This document shows, in pieces, positions 44,021 to 55,137 of a stretch of DNA of 64,000 nt. The stretch covers positions 8,237,501-8,301,500 of the forward strand of contig CM053143.1 in NCBI GenBank assembly GCA_028571685.1. The letters are read 5' to 3'. The notes beneath the pieces were generated by a model. That model was not told the origin of the DNA. It made no database searches and was given only the letters and a program-made list of their open reading frames with translations. Position 1 is the stretch's first letter. Each line of letters opens with the position of its first letter. Source of the DNA: Heterohyrax brucei. Taxonomy: Eukaryota; Chordata; Mammalia; Hyracoidea; Procaviidae. Both the position numbers and the translations under genes were made by a program.

Positions 44021-45000
44021 TGAGGAACATTTTCTTCTGGTGTCTGAGGGATTCTTCTATTGCTTTCTTTCTGCTTGTTCAAGTTGTAGGGTTAATTCTT
44101 TGGTTTGGGCCCTTCCTTCATTCCAGATGTGAGCATTTATAGAGATAAATTGACTTCTGAGCACAGCTTATGCTGTATCCCATAGGTTCTGGTAGGATGT
44201 GTTTTCATTCTCAATTGATTCTATAAATTTCTTTATTGTATCTTTGATTTCTTCTATAACCCATGGATTTTTGAGCAAGGTGTTGTTCACTTTCCATAAG
44301 TTCAAATTTCTACCTATTTTTTTCTACCGTTGATTTCAACATTTACAGCTTTATTATCTGAGAAGATGCTTTGCAATAATTTAATGGTTTGGATTTTGTT
44401 GAGATTTGTTTTATGACCTAGTATATGGTCTGTTCTGGAAAATGTTACACGTGCATTAAAAAAGAAGGCATGCTTGTCTGTTGTTGGGTCAAAAGGTTCT
44501 GTAAATGTCCATTAGATCTAGTTGGTTGATTGTTGCGGTAAGATCTTCTGTGTCTTTGTGAAGCTTTTTTTCTGGAGGATCTGTCCATTATTACTATTGT
44601 GGAGTGATTTATCTCATTTTTGAATACTGTTAGCATTTGTTGAATGTATTTAGATGCTTTAGTGTCAGGTGCATAAGTATGTAATATTGTTATATCCTGC
44701 CTATGTGTTGAAACTTTAATAATGACCATCTTTGTCTACAGTGGTGGATTTTGGTTTATAATCAATTTTATCTGAGATTGGTATTGTCACTCCTTCTCTT
44801 CTTTGTATGTTATTAGCTTGGTATATATATATTTTTGTCCTTTTCAGTTTGTTCATGTCTTTAAACCTAAAGTGTGTTTCTTGTGAGCAACATATAGACA
44901 GATCATATTTTTTTGATCTAAGCTGTTATTCTCTGCCTCTTCAATGGAGCTTTCAAACCATTTGTGTTCAGTGTAATTATTGATAGATGTGTGTTTAGTG
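44021..45000 (-). pseudogene. L1 ORF2 N-terminal (endonuclease) remnant
   Basis: The frame at 44729-44445 contains TILHTYAPDTKASKYIQQML, the characteristic strand-and-helix stretch of the L1 APE-like endonuclease. The following GDFN-type motif is degraded (reads MDRSS). Remaining parts are recognisable only as antisense L1 nucleotide sequence (e.g. aacccatggatttttgagca). No RT domain remains. Confidence 0.8.
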
Positions 45001-45476
45001 CTGTCATGATGGTGCTTTTATTTTTATGTTGCTGATGTTTTCTTTGTTCCTTTTAATATTTTGTTCAGGGTAGTTTTTTTAATGGGTTTACTTTTCATGT
45101 TTTTCAGTGTTGGCTTTGCATTTGTTGAGACTCCTGTATTATGCTTCTTGTTTTGATATGTTGCATTGTTAGTTTGCTTTGCGGTTGCACATTTACCTCC
45201 CTTGATGTTCTAGACTTAAATCAATCTTTAACTTCTGTATATCTCCTTAATTTCCTCTTCATTTGAAAGAGTTGTATCTGTTGTAATATATCCCTCTTTG
45301 TAGTGTGATGATGTCATAATTTTTGTGTTATGATCACTGGTTCCCTACTTTTAATATTTTAGCCTTGGTTAAGCTTAGTGACTTCTCAAGCAGAGTAGGC
45401 CTCTGGATGCTGTGTCCTGCATTGTATCCTTAAGTGTACATTTCACAGTATTGTTTTTCTAAACATAGAGCTTCTT

Positions 45477-46094
45477 TCAGTATTTCCTGTAGTTTTGGTT
45501 TCCTTTTTGCAAAGTCTCTAAGCTTCTGTTAATGTGCAAATACCTTAATTTCACCATCATATTTGGAGACAATTTTGGTGGAGATATATTTCTTCGCTGG
45601 AAGTTTTTCTCCTTCAAGGCTTCGTATGTGTCATCCCACTGTCTTCTAGTCAACATGATTTCAGCCAAGAAGCCAGATGAAAGCCTGTAGGGCTTCCCTT
45701 TGTACATTAGTTTTGCTTTAAGCCTCACTGCTTTTAAGTGCCTCTCTTTATGTTTCATTTTATTAAGCTTGATTGTAATATGGCTTGATGTCTTTCTTTT
45801 GGGGTCTAGTTTTTCTGGTGTTCTAGAAGCATCTTGAATATCTATTTTCTCATCTTTCATAATTTCAGGCAAGTTTTCTATCAGCAATTCTTCAACAATT
45901 CTGTCTGTATTTTCAGCTGTCCCTCCCTGTTCAGGAACTCCAGTTATTCGTAGAATATTTCTCTTGACAGAATCCCACATGCTTCTTACTGCTGCTTCAT
46001 TTTTCTTGTTTCTTTTATGTGATTTCTCCTCATAAATGCTGGTGTCAGTTGTGTTATCTTCAAGCTCACTGATTCTGCATTCTGTCTCCTCCAT
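45477..46094 (-). pseudogene. L1 ORF1 fragment, 205 codons open
   Basis: Longest ORF1 piece in the window. Residues 1-30 are the end of the coiled coil (CRISELEDNT). About 35-140 form the RRM-like RNA-binding domain (LRITGVPEQGG, DRIVEELLIENLPEIMKDEK). About 140-205 form the C-terminal domain (SSGFLAEIMLTRRQWDDTYE). Family proteins are usually 300 aa or more; the N-terminal coiled coil upstream (46100-46290) is in broken frames and the natural start is not identifiable. The methionine used is simply the first in the open frame. Confidence 0.85.
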
Positions 46095-47829
46095 CCTGCT
46101 CTTTTGGCTTTGTGTTGAATTGTCTATCCTGTAATTTTATTATTGAGCTGCTTGATTTCAGATCATTGACATTCTAGCAGTTCATATAGCTTATTTATTT
46201 TTTCATTTTGTTCTGTTGCATTTTGTTTAAACTCTAGAGGATCTCTCTATACAATTCTTTTGTATTCTACCTCCGATAATTTCAGAAAGTCTTCTTCATC
46301 TGGGAAGTTTTTTGATTATTTTGGGAGTATTCTGAAATTGTGGTGTTCTGCTTCTTTAAATGGTTAGATATTGATTGTTGTCTTTGCACCATCCAGAAGC
46401 TGTTCAGTTTCTCCAGTGTTACACTAACAGGAGCTGTGGTAGAGTTCTAAGAAGGGAATGAGTAAGCGCACTGCTAGGTTTGGTGGCCAGCTGCTGCTGC
46501 ATTCTCTAGGTGCAGCTGACTTATGTATAGCTTCTCTGGAAATATAGACTCTGTCAATCTCTGCGATGCTGCTCTGCTTAGTGGCTGGCCCAAGATGAGC
46601 CCTAAAGGGTGGCAAGCCCCACCTCCTGGCTGCTGAAGGTGGTGAACTACTTGTGCCAACTCTCCATCCTCAGGCAAGTTGAGACTATAGTGTAGCTCGG
46701 GGAATTGAGGAGGAGAGGAAGCCACCATGCTCAGTTGCTAAGGACTGCTATGTACTCTAGAAGTGTTTGTCTTAAAAACTGCTTTTCTGCTGAGGGGCTG
46801 CTGTCCAGCAGCTGTGAAATGCATCCAGACCCTCAGGGGTGGCAGGCCCCATCTCCTTGCTGGCAAAGATGGTGCCCTACTTGTGGAGTCCCCAGGGGGG
46901 CCATCAGTTGATGCTATGATGTGGCTCAGTGAAGGGTGATGGAAATGGCACCACCACAGTCAGGTGCCAGTAACCATCGCTTTCTCTAGCTGCTCTTAAC
47001 ATAAATGCTGTCTTTCCTCAGAGAGAGGTGTTTGACCAGCAATAGAGGAAAGCAGCTGGGCCCTCAAGGGTGGCAGGCAGTGCTTCCTGGCTGACAGAGA
47101 CAGCACCTCTCTAGGCTATCCCCAGAGTATACGACCTGGCTCCAGGAGGGAGGGAGCTACATGCTTCACCTGGTGGCCTGCCCCCACTGTGATCCCTCGG
47201 TACCATTGTTATAAATCAGCTTTTCTGCTGGGAGAAGCACTATCCAGACAGGCACTGTTGCTCAGCATGGGAATTAGCCCCAGGTGAGACCTCAGATGCA
47301 GCTACCTCCACCTCTCAGCTGACCAGGATGGCATCCCATTTGAGCTGCCTTTCCTGCAGTGAGTCAGCAGTATCTATGGCACAGCTCAGAGAAAAAGGGT
47401 GGATGGTGCACTGGCACCCTCAGTCAGCAGTTGCAGCTAGGTTCTCTAGATGTGGCTGTCTCAAGCACAGTCTCTCTATTGTTGGATATGCTGTTAACTC
47501 AAGCACTGCAGTTCAGCATAGTAGCCTGCTTGTGCCAGTCTCACAGGCTTGGCAATCCCAATCTCAGTCTCCTGGTTAACAAAGAATGTGTCTGTACCTG
47601 TAATCCTCTCTAAGGATGTACTAGCAGAAACTGGACTCAGTGCACCACTGCCTCACCTCATACAGAGTTTTTCTGCCCCATCCTGTCTCCCAGTCCAATC
47701 TCACAAACCTACACCAGATCTTGGGATTTCCAGAATGTCCACACTCCTCTGTTTAATTATTTTTCCAGGCTTTAGTTTTTGGATGGAATTGAGGAGACTT
47801 GTGTCTAGTCCACCATCTTGGTCCTGCCT

Positions 47830-48480
47830 CCAGAACGTTTTGTTAATAAATTTTGTTAAGCCAGTTGAACTAGATGTCCCCTGAAACCATAGTCCCCAAA
47901 CCCCTCCTCCTGTTACTCTGTCCCTCAAAGGGTTTGATTGTGTTTGAAGAGTTTGGTTGTATTCAGGAGACTTCTTAGCCTTTGGTTTAGGCCAGTTGTG
48001 CTGGCTCCTCCTGTATTATGTTGTCCCTCTCTTCACCTAAAGTAATTCTTGTCTACTGACTAGTAAAGAGCTATGGCTGCTAACCAAATGATTGGCAGTA
48101 CAAATACACCAGGTACTCCTTGGAAACCCTGTGGGGCAGTCCTGTAGGGTTGCTATGAGTTGGAGTCAACTCAACAGCAGAGGGCTGATTTAGTTAACAA
48201 TTACCTCTCTTCCTCTATCCCTACCCTTGTAACCATCAAAGAATGTATTCTGTGTTTAAACCTTTTCCTGTGTGTTTACAATAGTGATCTCATACAATAT
48301 TTATTCTTTTGGGACTGACAAATTTCACTCAACATAATGCCTCTCAGGTTCATCCATGTTATGAGATGTTTCACAAATTCATCACTGTTCTTTATCATTG
48401 TATAATTCTATTTATTGTGTGAATATACCATAATTTGTTTATCCATTCATCTGTTGATGGCATCTAGGTTGATTCTATAA
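47830..48480 (-). mobile_element. Older L1 3' UTR and ORF2 end, antisense, with a SINE inside
   Basis: cagttgaactagatgtcccc, ctgaaaccatagtccccaaa, cctcctgtattatgttgtcc, then after the SINE cccttgtaaccatcaaagaa, ctcacacaatatttatt-type block ctcatacaatatttattctt, cactcaacataatgcctctc, cttgatggcatctaggttga-type end. The L1 at 44021-47829 abuts its left end. Confidence 0.85.
48060..48197 (+). mobile_element. AfroSINE, sense, 5'-truncated, inside old L1
   Basis: gagctatggctgctaaccaa, gtacaaatacaccaggtact, gaaaccctgtggggcagtcc, gagtcaactcaacagcagag. The first ~25 bp of the head are absent. Confidence 0.9.
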
Positions 48481-49704
48481 GATGAAGACATTCTGAAGGA
48501 TTGAAATGAAGAGATTACATAGGTAAGGAGATATTTGGAAGTCATTGGAAGAATCTAGATCTCAGAGAAATGATTAGCATCTGAATTAGGACAATGTTAT
48601 GAATGTAAGAAAGGGTAATGATTAGGGAGAATGGTTAGAAATAAAAGTAATCAGACTAGACACCCGATTCAGTGTTCTGACAGTCAAATGAACAAGATTC
48701 AGAGTTGACTTCAAGGGGGTGTTTTTTATGAAGTGATAAAATTTATGGTCTTCCTCTGAGAATGAAGCTATACAAACTGTATAAAATTGAAACATGAAAA
48801 CTCAGCCTCATTCTGCTTTACTACTAAAAATTCATAAGGAATTATAGAGCGGACTTCTTGATGCAAGAAAATTGATGGTTTGCACCAGCTAAGAAGAAAA
48901 CCTGTTTCATAATATCAGACAATAATTAGGAGGTTTGTTTGTCACTTCAGCCAGTCAACCACAGCAAAAGCTCAAAGAATGAAAGAAAGGTGAAACCCAA
49001 GATAGAAAGACAGAATGGAGATGTTTCCTGCCCTCCCTATCACCCACATAAAAGATTATTGGATCAAACTGAGAGCCAAAAGTTTATTTTAGGAATTGGA
49101 AAGATACAAATACTTGTGTGATCATCTGTATTCTTTGTTTTTTAGAGACAGTACAATGTCATGAAATCAGTAACTGAAATGGTGATCTACCCATTGAGTT
49201 TTTCTGCTTGTGCTATTGTTAATTAACTGGACGGCCTTGTAAAACTAGATTAATGCTCAAGTTTGTGTTTTCAACTTTAAAATTCTATTAAAGATCAGAT
49301 TAAAGATACACCCAGTGTGCTAAAATAAATGCAGACTCATGAACTCTCACAAACTGTTTTTGACCAGCATCAGAAAATGTCACTCAGTGCTTCGATGAAT
49401 GCATTTTAAATGATGTTAATGGCTGATTTGATCATCTCTGTGTCAGAAACAAACATTAAAATAGCACAGAGATAAGTCAAATTTTTCTAAGTTTTAAAAA
49501 ATTTAAAATGCACAGGAATTATTTTCAAATTGTGAAAGGAAAAAAAAAGAACTTACAACAAGGTTGTGTCTAAACTAAGAAACTATGTGACAAGTTTCAG
49601 CTCAAACTGCTGAAAACTTCTGAATGGTGCCTGGAGAGTAGACAGTATGGTGGGAAAAATGTGTAATACTTTTAATCTTGGGTTCCAGTTCTTTTATTTT
49701 TATT
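48481..49704. other. No feature recognised
   Basis: About 1.2 kb without recognised repeats. The 60-aa frame at 48939-49121 has no domain. Confidence 0.45.
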
Positions 49705-50880
49705 ATTAGTATTTTTTTATTTTATTGTTGTTGAGAGTATATACAACAAAACCTGCAACAATGCACCAGTTTCTACGTGTCCAATTTAGTGACACTAATT
49801 ACATTGTTCAAACTGTACAACTGTTCCCACTTCTGTTTCCTAGGTTGTTCCTCCATTAACATAAACTAACTCCTCCCTAAGGTTCCTATCTAATATTTCA
49901 AGCTGCTGTTGTCAACATGATTGTACATATTGTATTTTTTTATGCGGATAACCCATACCTTCTACATTTGTTTGCCGGCTGCTCCCTACCCCAGAACATA
50001 CTTCATAAGCACTACTATATCACTTTTTTTTCATATGTCATCGTAAAAAATTAACATAGCATGCTTATAAAATATCTCTTTGAGGAAGGGGGAGGAGTGG
50101 TCTACAAATAAACATAGAAGGCATGCGTCATTTGTGTAAAAATACGGTAGATATTTCTTAACTGGTAGCATAGCACTTAAGTGCTATTGCTGCCAACTGG
50201 AAGGTCAGCAATTCAAATTCACCAAGTGCTCCTTGGAAACTCTATGGGGTAGTTCTACCCTATCTATAGGGTCACTTTGTGTTGGGATCGACTTGATGGC
50301 AGTGCGTTTGGGTAATTCTTAAAAGCAAAAATCTCAAGGCAGACTTTTTTCTTTTTTTACTAGTTGAGCTAAATTCTTGTTTGGTTTCAAGAAGATTTCA
50401 AAGTATATTTTTGGTTAAAGCTTAAAACAGTATCTCAGGATAATAATTTCAGGGATTCATCCAGTTTCCATGGCTCCAAAATTCCTTAAGTTGGTGAGAA
50501 TTTGAAATTCTGTTCTGCATTTTCCTCCTTTTCATTAGAATTTCTCTATAGAAACATTGATCAAAATTATTAGTGATGGTAGCTGGGTGTCATCCAGTTC
50601 TTTTGGTCTTGTGGCAAAGGTGGAAGTTGTTCATGGAGGCAGTTAGGCATACATCGCATACCCCCTTCTGTTACTAACTCTTTTTCTTCCTCTGTTGCTT
50701 CATGCAAATAGAGACCAACAGTGACTTGGGTGCCTAACTGCAAACTTTTAAGAATCCAGGCACTGTGCAATGAACTAGGAGATACAACAGAAGCACTAAA
50801 ATTGTTATCAGGGCAATGAACTGGAATGTCCCATGAAACCATGACCCTAGACTCCCAAACCAAGGATCCAAATTCCATGA
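49705..50880 (-). mobile_element. L1 3' UTR, antisense, with SINE inside
   Basis: ttattgttgttgagagtata, tctacgtgtccaatttagtg, ctaaggttcctatctaatat at the 3' terminus. Then, beyond the SINE, atttgaaattctgttctgca, agtgatggtagctgggtgtc, taactgcaaacttttaagaa, gaatgtcccatgaaaccatg. 5'-truncated within the UTR. Confidence 0.82.
50158..50316 (+). mobile_element. AfroSINE, sense, inside L1 3' UTR
   Basis: aactggtagcatagcactta, gctgccaactggaaggtcag, ggaaactctatggggtagtt, gggatcgacttgatggcagt. The flanking L1 resumes at aattcttaaaagcaaaaatc. Confidence 0.92.
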
Positions 50881-50907
50881 GGTTTTTGGTTGTACATAAT
50901 TACCCTT

Positions 50908-51353
50908 GTGGTTCTCATTATTTTTAATTTTTTACATTTAATTTATTTATTTTTATTATGATTGAATGAAAATGTACGTTCCCATATAAATTAACATGCC
51001 CACCTATATGCTGCTTCTACTGCTCTCCCTGCCTGGTGACAGCACATTATTCCTCTCTGTTCTACACATGTCACACACAAACAGTCCTTGATAGCAAAAA
51101 GATGGAATCAACCCAGATGCCGAACAACAGAGGAATGGATAGGTAAACTATGGTATATATACTCAATGGAGCACTATGCAATGATAAAGAACAATGATGA
51201 TTCCAGGAAACATCTCATAACCTGGTTTTAACTGGAAGACATTATGTTGACTGAAAGTAGTCAGAGACAAAAGGACAAATGTTGTATGAGACCTCTATGA
51301 TAAAAACTCAAAAACAGACATACATAGAAAAAAACTCTTTGGTGGTTCTCATT
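50908..51353 (-). mobile_element. Twin-primed (5'-inverted) short L1 with target duplication
   Basis: Flanked by gtggttctcatt at 50908-50919 and 51342-51353. 50920-51089 is L1 3' UTR in minus orientation (T-rich poly(A) complement, then catgcccacctatatgctgc, attattcctctctgttctac). From about 51090 it switches to plus-oriented L1: the last ~55 codons of ORF2 (gatggaatcaacccagatgc, cactatgcaatgataaagaa, gtatgagacctctatgataa) and the start of the 3' UTR. Several hundred UTR bases between the two halves are missing. Confidence 0.9.
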
Positions 51354-51735
51354 TTTATTCAACCAAAATAATATATATTTTTTAATGCTACAATAAAATT
51401 TTGATGCAGTAGAGTATTTTTAGTCATTAATCTGCAGTGATTGGATGACCTTGAGCATGCTGTTATACATCTTTAGATGTGTAAAATGAAGAGTTTGGGC
51501 CAAAACTTTTAAAAAGTTCTTTCCAACTTTACGGTGTTACAGAGTTCAGCTGGTAACTAATACGGCCCAGTGCAACTGGTTTGTGTTGTTCAGCAAATAG
51601 GCAGAGTATTTGGAAAATGTCACCCATTCATATTTTGTTCTAACCATGGATATGAATAGTTAGGCGGAAGCTTTTCAGCTACACTGATGTGATCAAAAAA
51701 GCAGTCTCACCAGTTTACCTTTCACTATTCTAGTT
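51354..51735. other. No feature recognised
   Basis: Unassigned sequence between the twin-primed L1 and the SINE pair. Confidence 0.45.
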
Positions 51736-51912
51736 CAGGAAACCCCAGTGATGTAGCGGTTAAGCGCTATAGCTGCTAACCAAAAGGTCAACAGTTCAAA
51801 TCTATCAGCTGCTCCTTGGAAGCCATCTGGAGCCGTTATATTCTGTACTGTAGGGTCACTATGAGTCAGAATTGACTATATGGCAATGAGTTTTATTTCT
51901 GTTTTTTTTTTT
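51736..51912 (+). mobile_element. AfroSINE, sense
   Basis: aggaaaccccagtgatgtag, agctgctaaccaaaaggtca, gtcagaattgactatatggc, ending in a T-rich tail. Immediately followed by a second SINE of another subfamily. Confidence 0.93.
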
Positions 51913-52029
51913 ATTCCAGCTCACTGCTAAACAAAGGTCAGTGGTTTGAGTCTACCTAGAGGTACCTCAGATGAAAGACCTGGTGATCTACTTCAAAAAT
52001 TCAGCCACTGACAGTTATACAAAGCCAAC

Positions 52030-53930
52030 AGCTGACATCATCCTAAATAGAATCTAAAAGCATTCCCCTTGCGATCAAGAACCAGACAAGGACACCCCTT
52101 GTTACCACTTTTATTCATCATCTTGCTGAAAGTTCTAGTCAGAGAAATCAGGCAAGGTAAATAAGGGCATCCAAATTGGTAAGCAAAAGGTAAACACATC
52201 TCTATTTGCAGATGATATGATCTTATACACAGAAAACCTTAAAGAATCTACAAAAAAATACTGGGAATAATAAAAGAGTTCAGCAGATTATCAGGATACA
52301 AGATGAACATACAAAAATCAGTTGGATTCTTCCACACCAACAAAGAGAACACCAAAGGGGAAAGCACCAAGTCAACATCATTTACAATAGCCCACAAGAA
52401 GATAATGTACTTAGGAGTAAATCTAACCAGACACATAAAAGACAAATACAAAGAAAATTACAAAACATTCCTCCAAAGAACCAAAAGAAAAATACATACG
52501 TGGGGATAGGAAGACTCAACATTGTGAAAATGTTTATTTTACCCAAAGTGATCTCTAGATATGGTGTAATCCCAATACAAATTCTGTGGGTATTTTTCAA
52601 TGAGATGGAAAAACAAACCACCAAATTCTTATGGAAAAGAAAGAAGCTCCAGATAAGTAAAATATTAGTGAAGAAGAACAAAGTGGGAGGCCACACGCTA
52701 TCTGGCTTTAGAATGTATCGTACTACCATGGTGGTACCAGCCAGGTACTAGCATAAACACAGATATGTAGATCAATGGAACAGAACTGAGAATCCAAATA
52801 TAACATTATACACCTGTGAGCAGCTTATATTTGACAAAGGCCCAAAGTTTGTAAACTGGGAAGAACATTAGTCTCTGTAATGAATGCTTTTGCCGTTCAT
52901 AACTGAATATCTGCACGATTATGGATATTCATAACTGAATATCCATCTGCAAAAAAATGAAGCAAGACCTACCTCTCACTCTGTGCACAAAAACTGAAAT
53001 GGATCAAAGACTTGAATATCAAATTTAAAGAGACAGAGATCATGGAAGAAAAAAATAGGGACAATGCTGGGAACCCTATTACGTGACGTAGACAGAATAC
53101 AAAACATTATTAACAACACGTGAACACCAGAAGGGAAAATAGATTTTTTAAAAAAAGTCATCCAAAGACTTTATCAAAAGAGTAAAAAGACTGCCTACAG
53201 AATGGACAAAAAAATTGTGTATGACAAATCAGATCAGTGTTTAGTCTCCATAATCTACAAGGTACTATGAAATCTCAACAAATAAAAAACAAATAATCCA
53301 ATTAAAAAGTGGGCAAAAGATATATAACAGGCACTTCACCAAAGAATACATTCAGGTGGCTAACAGATACATGAGGAAATGCATATGATTATTAGCCATT
53401 AGAGAAAGCCAAATGAGAACAACAGTGAGATACTATGTACCTCAATAAGGCTGGCATTAATCCAAAAAACAGAAAATATTAAATGTTGGAGAGGTTACAG
53501 AGAGACTGGAACACTTCTACACTGCTGGTGGGAATATAAAGCGGTACAATCACTTTGGAAATCAATTTGGTGTTTCCTTAAGAAGCTAAAAATAGAACTG
53601 TCATACAATCCAGCAATCCCACTTCTTGGAATACAGCCTAGAAAAATAAGGTCTGTCACACAAATAAATACACACATGCACACCAATCTTTATTGCAGAC
53701 CTGTCCACAATAGCAAAGAAATGGAATCAACCTAGGTGCCCATTGATGGATGAATGGATAAACAAATGATGATATTTTAACATAACGGAATACTATGCAA
53801 TGATAAAGAACAGCAACAATCTTAGGAAATATCTCATACCATGGAAGAATCTGAAAGGCATTAAGCTGTGTGAAATTAGTGACAAAAGGACAAGTGTTGT
53901 ATGCATCCACTATTATAAGGACTCAAGAAA
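52030..53930 (+). pseudogene. L1 ORF2 remnant with RT active-site box, disrupted
   Basis: The catalytic box reads FADD (tttgcagatgat, 52205-52216), the L1 form of the RT metal-binding site, followed by [11 protein letters not shown]. Next come frames 52303-52509 ([20 protein letters not shown]) and 52500-52751 ([20 protein letters not shown], then [17 protein letters not shown]), both typical of the region after the RT core. Frameshifts separate these, and further pieces to 53930 cover the C-terminal domain (ctgctggtgggaatataaag). Upstream RT and all endonuclease sequence are missing. Confidence 0.88.
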
Positions 53931-54009
53931 AGGTTTAAACACAGAAGAAAATAGTCTTTAAAAGTTACAAGGTTGCGGAGGGAGGGAGAAGCGTATTCAT
54001 CGATTATAT

Positions 54010-54160
54010 CCAAATCTAAATCCAAATCCACTGCTGTCGAGTCAATTTTAACTCATAGCCACTTGCTATACATCAAAGTGGAACTACCCCATACGATTTC
54101 CAAGGAGCACCTGGGAGATTTAAACTGCTGACCCTTAGCACTTAACCACTATGCCACCAG
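54010..54160 (-). mobile_element. AfroSINE, antisense, inside L1 3' UTR
   Basis: aaatccaaatccactgctgt, ctcatagccacttgctatac, gtggaactaccccatacgat, acttaaccactatgccacca. The third layer here: a SINE in an L1 that is in a SINE. Confidence 0.92.
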
Positions 54161-55137
54161 TATCAGGTACTGGGTTAGCTGAAGGAAGGGATGGCATACA
54201 GCAGAAGAGAAGTCAGCACAACTGGACTAAACCAAACTAGGTGGTTTCCTAATATACCCCAAACACTTTGAAAGACAGAGAAGTAGGGTCAGGATCCTGG
54301 GGACCACGGTTTCAAGCAACATCTAGGTCAATTGACATAACAAAGTTTTTTAGGAAGATGTTCATCATACCACTTTGGTGAGTGGCATCTGGGGGCTTAA
54401 ACACTAGCAAGCAGCAATCTAAGTAGCATCAATTGGAACCAATCCACCTAGATGAGAGGAGAAGAAAAGACCTCAAAGACATAAGCCTATGAGCCTAAGA
54501 AACTACATCAGCATGAGACCGGAGGAACTAAATGATGCCTGGCTACCACCAGTGCCTGCACTGACAAGGAATAGAGCACAGACTCCCTGATGTAATGGGA
54601 GGAGAATGAAGTGTGAGCTTGAACTCTGAAAAAGATCAGATTTGATGGGCTGACAGATTGGAGGGTCCCTGAAAGACATAGGCCCTGGACTCTTGGTTAG
54701 CCCACAGCTTAAAACATTCCAGAAGCCAGCTTCTCAGACAAAGATTAGACTAGATTAGAAGACATAAAATGATACTGGCAAACAGTGTGCTTCTTGGCTT
54801 AAATAAATACAATAGGCTAACTGGGCACCTCCTGTCCAGGGCGAGAGGAGAGGATGGAGTGGGACAGGAGCTGGTTGAATGGACACAGGAAATACAGGGT
54901 GGAAAGGAGGAGCATGCTCTCATAGAGTGGGAAGAGCAGCTAGAGTTACACAGCAGTATGTCTGCACAAGATTTTGTACAACAAACTGAGTTGGACTGTA
55001 AAGTTTCACTAAAAGCCCAGTAAAATATTAAGAAAAAAATATCAGCCATTGAAAATGCTATGGAGTACAGTTCTTCTGTGATTCATGTGGGGTCACCATG
55101 AGTCCAAATCAACTCTTCGGTAACTGGTGTTCCAGCC

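Larger units (their letters stand above)
44021..47829 (-). mobile_element. L1 with 5' UTR, ORF1 and start of ORF2; 3' part missing
   Basis: The 5' end at 47829 reads, on the minus strand, ggaggcaggaccaagatggt. The long 5' UTR (about 47829-46300) is GC-richer than its surroundings. ORF1 lies at about 46290-45477, and the endonuclease part of ORF2 continues down to 44021. Most of ORF2 and the 3' UTR are absent, which is unusual because normal L1 insertions lose the 5' side; a later deletion is the simplest reading. Confidence 0.85.
52012..55041 (+). mobile_element. L1, 5'-truncated, inserted in the SINE
   Basis: Begins upstream of the RT active site (caaagccaacagctgacatc) and runs through ORF2 to about 53930, then ~1.1 kb of 3' UTR to gtttcactaaaagcccagta and a short A-rich tail. 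The 3' UTR contains an antisense AfroSINE at 54010-54160. The entry point in ORF2 differs from that of the L1 at 37496, so the two are separate insertions. Confidence 0.9.
51915..55137 (+). mobile_element. AfroSINE split in two by an L1
   Basis: Left half 51915-52011 (ctcactgctaaacaaaggtc, tttgagtctacctagaggta, agacctggtgatctacttca, tcagccactga). Right half 55042-55137 (tcagccattga, aaatgctatggagtacagtt, gggtcaccatgagtccaaat, cggtaactgg). The 11-mer at the junction is duplicated with one mismatch (52001-52011 and 55042-55052) behind an A-run. Same SINE subfamily and same internal site as at 37484. Confidence 0.92.

Noticed and set aside
43861-47842. The 13-mer ccagaacgttttg at 43861-43873 and 47830-47842, the latter directly at the 5' end of the minus L1, looked like its target-site duplication.
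   Set aside because: The left copy aligns within RTE-derived sequence at the normal RTE spacing and is not next to an L1 poly(A) end; the L1 has no 3' end there. Most likely coincidence.
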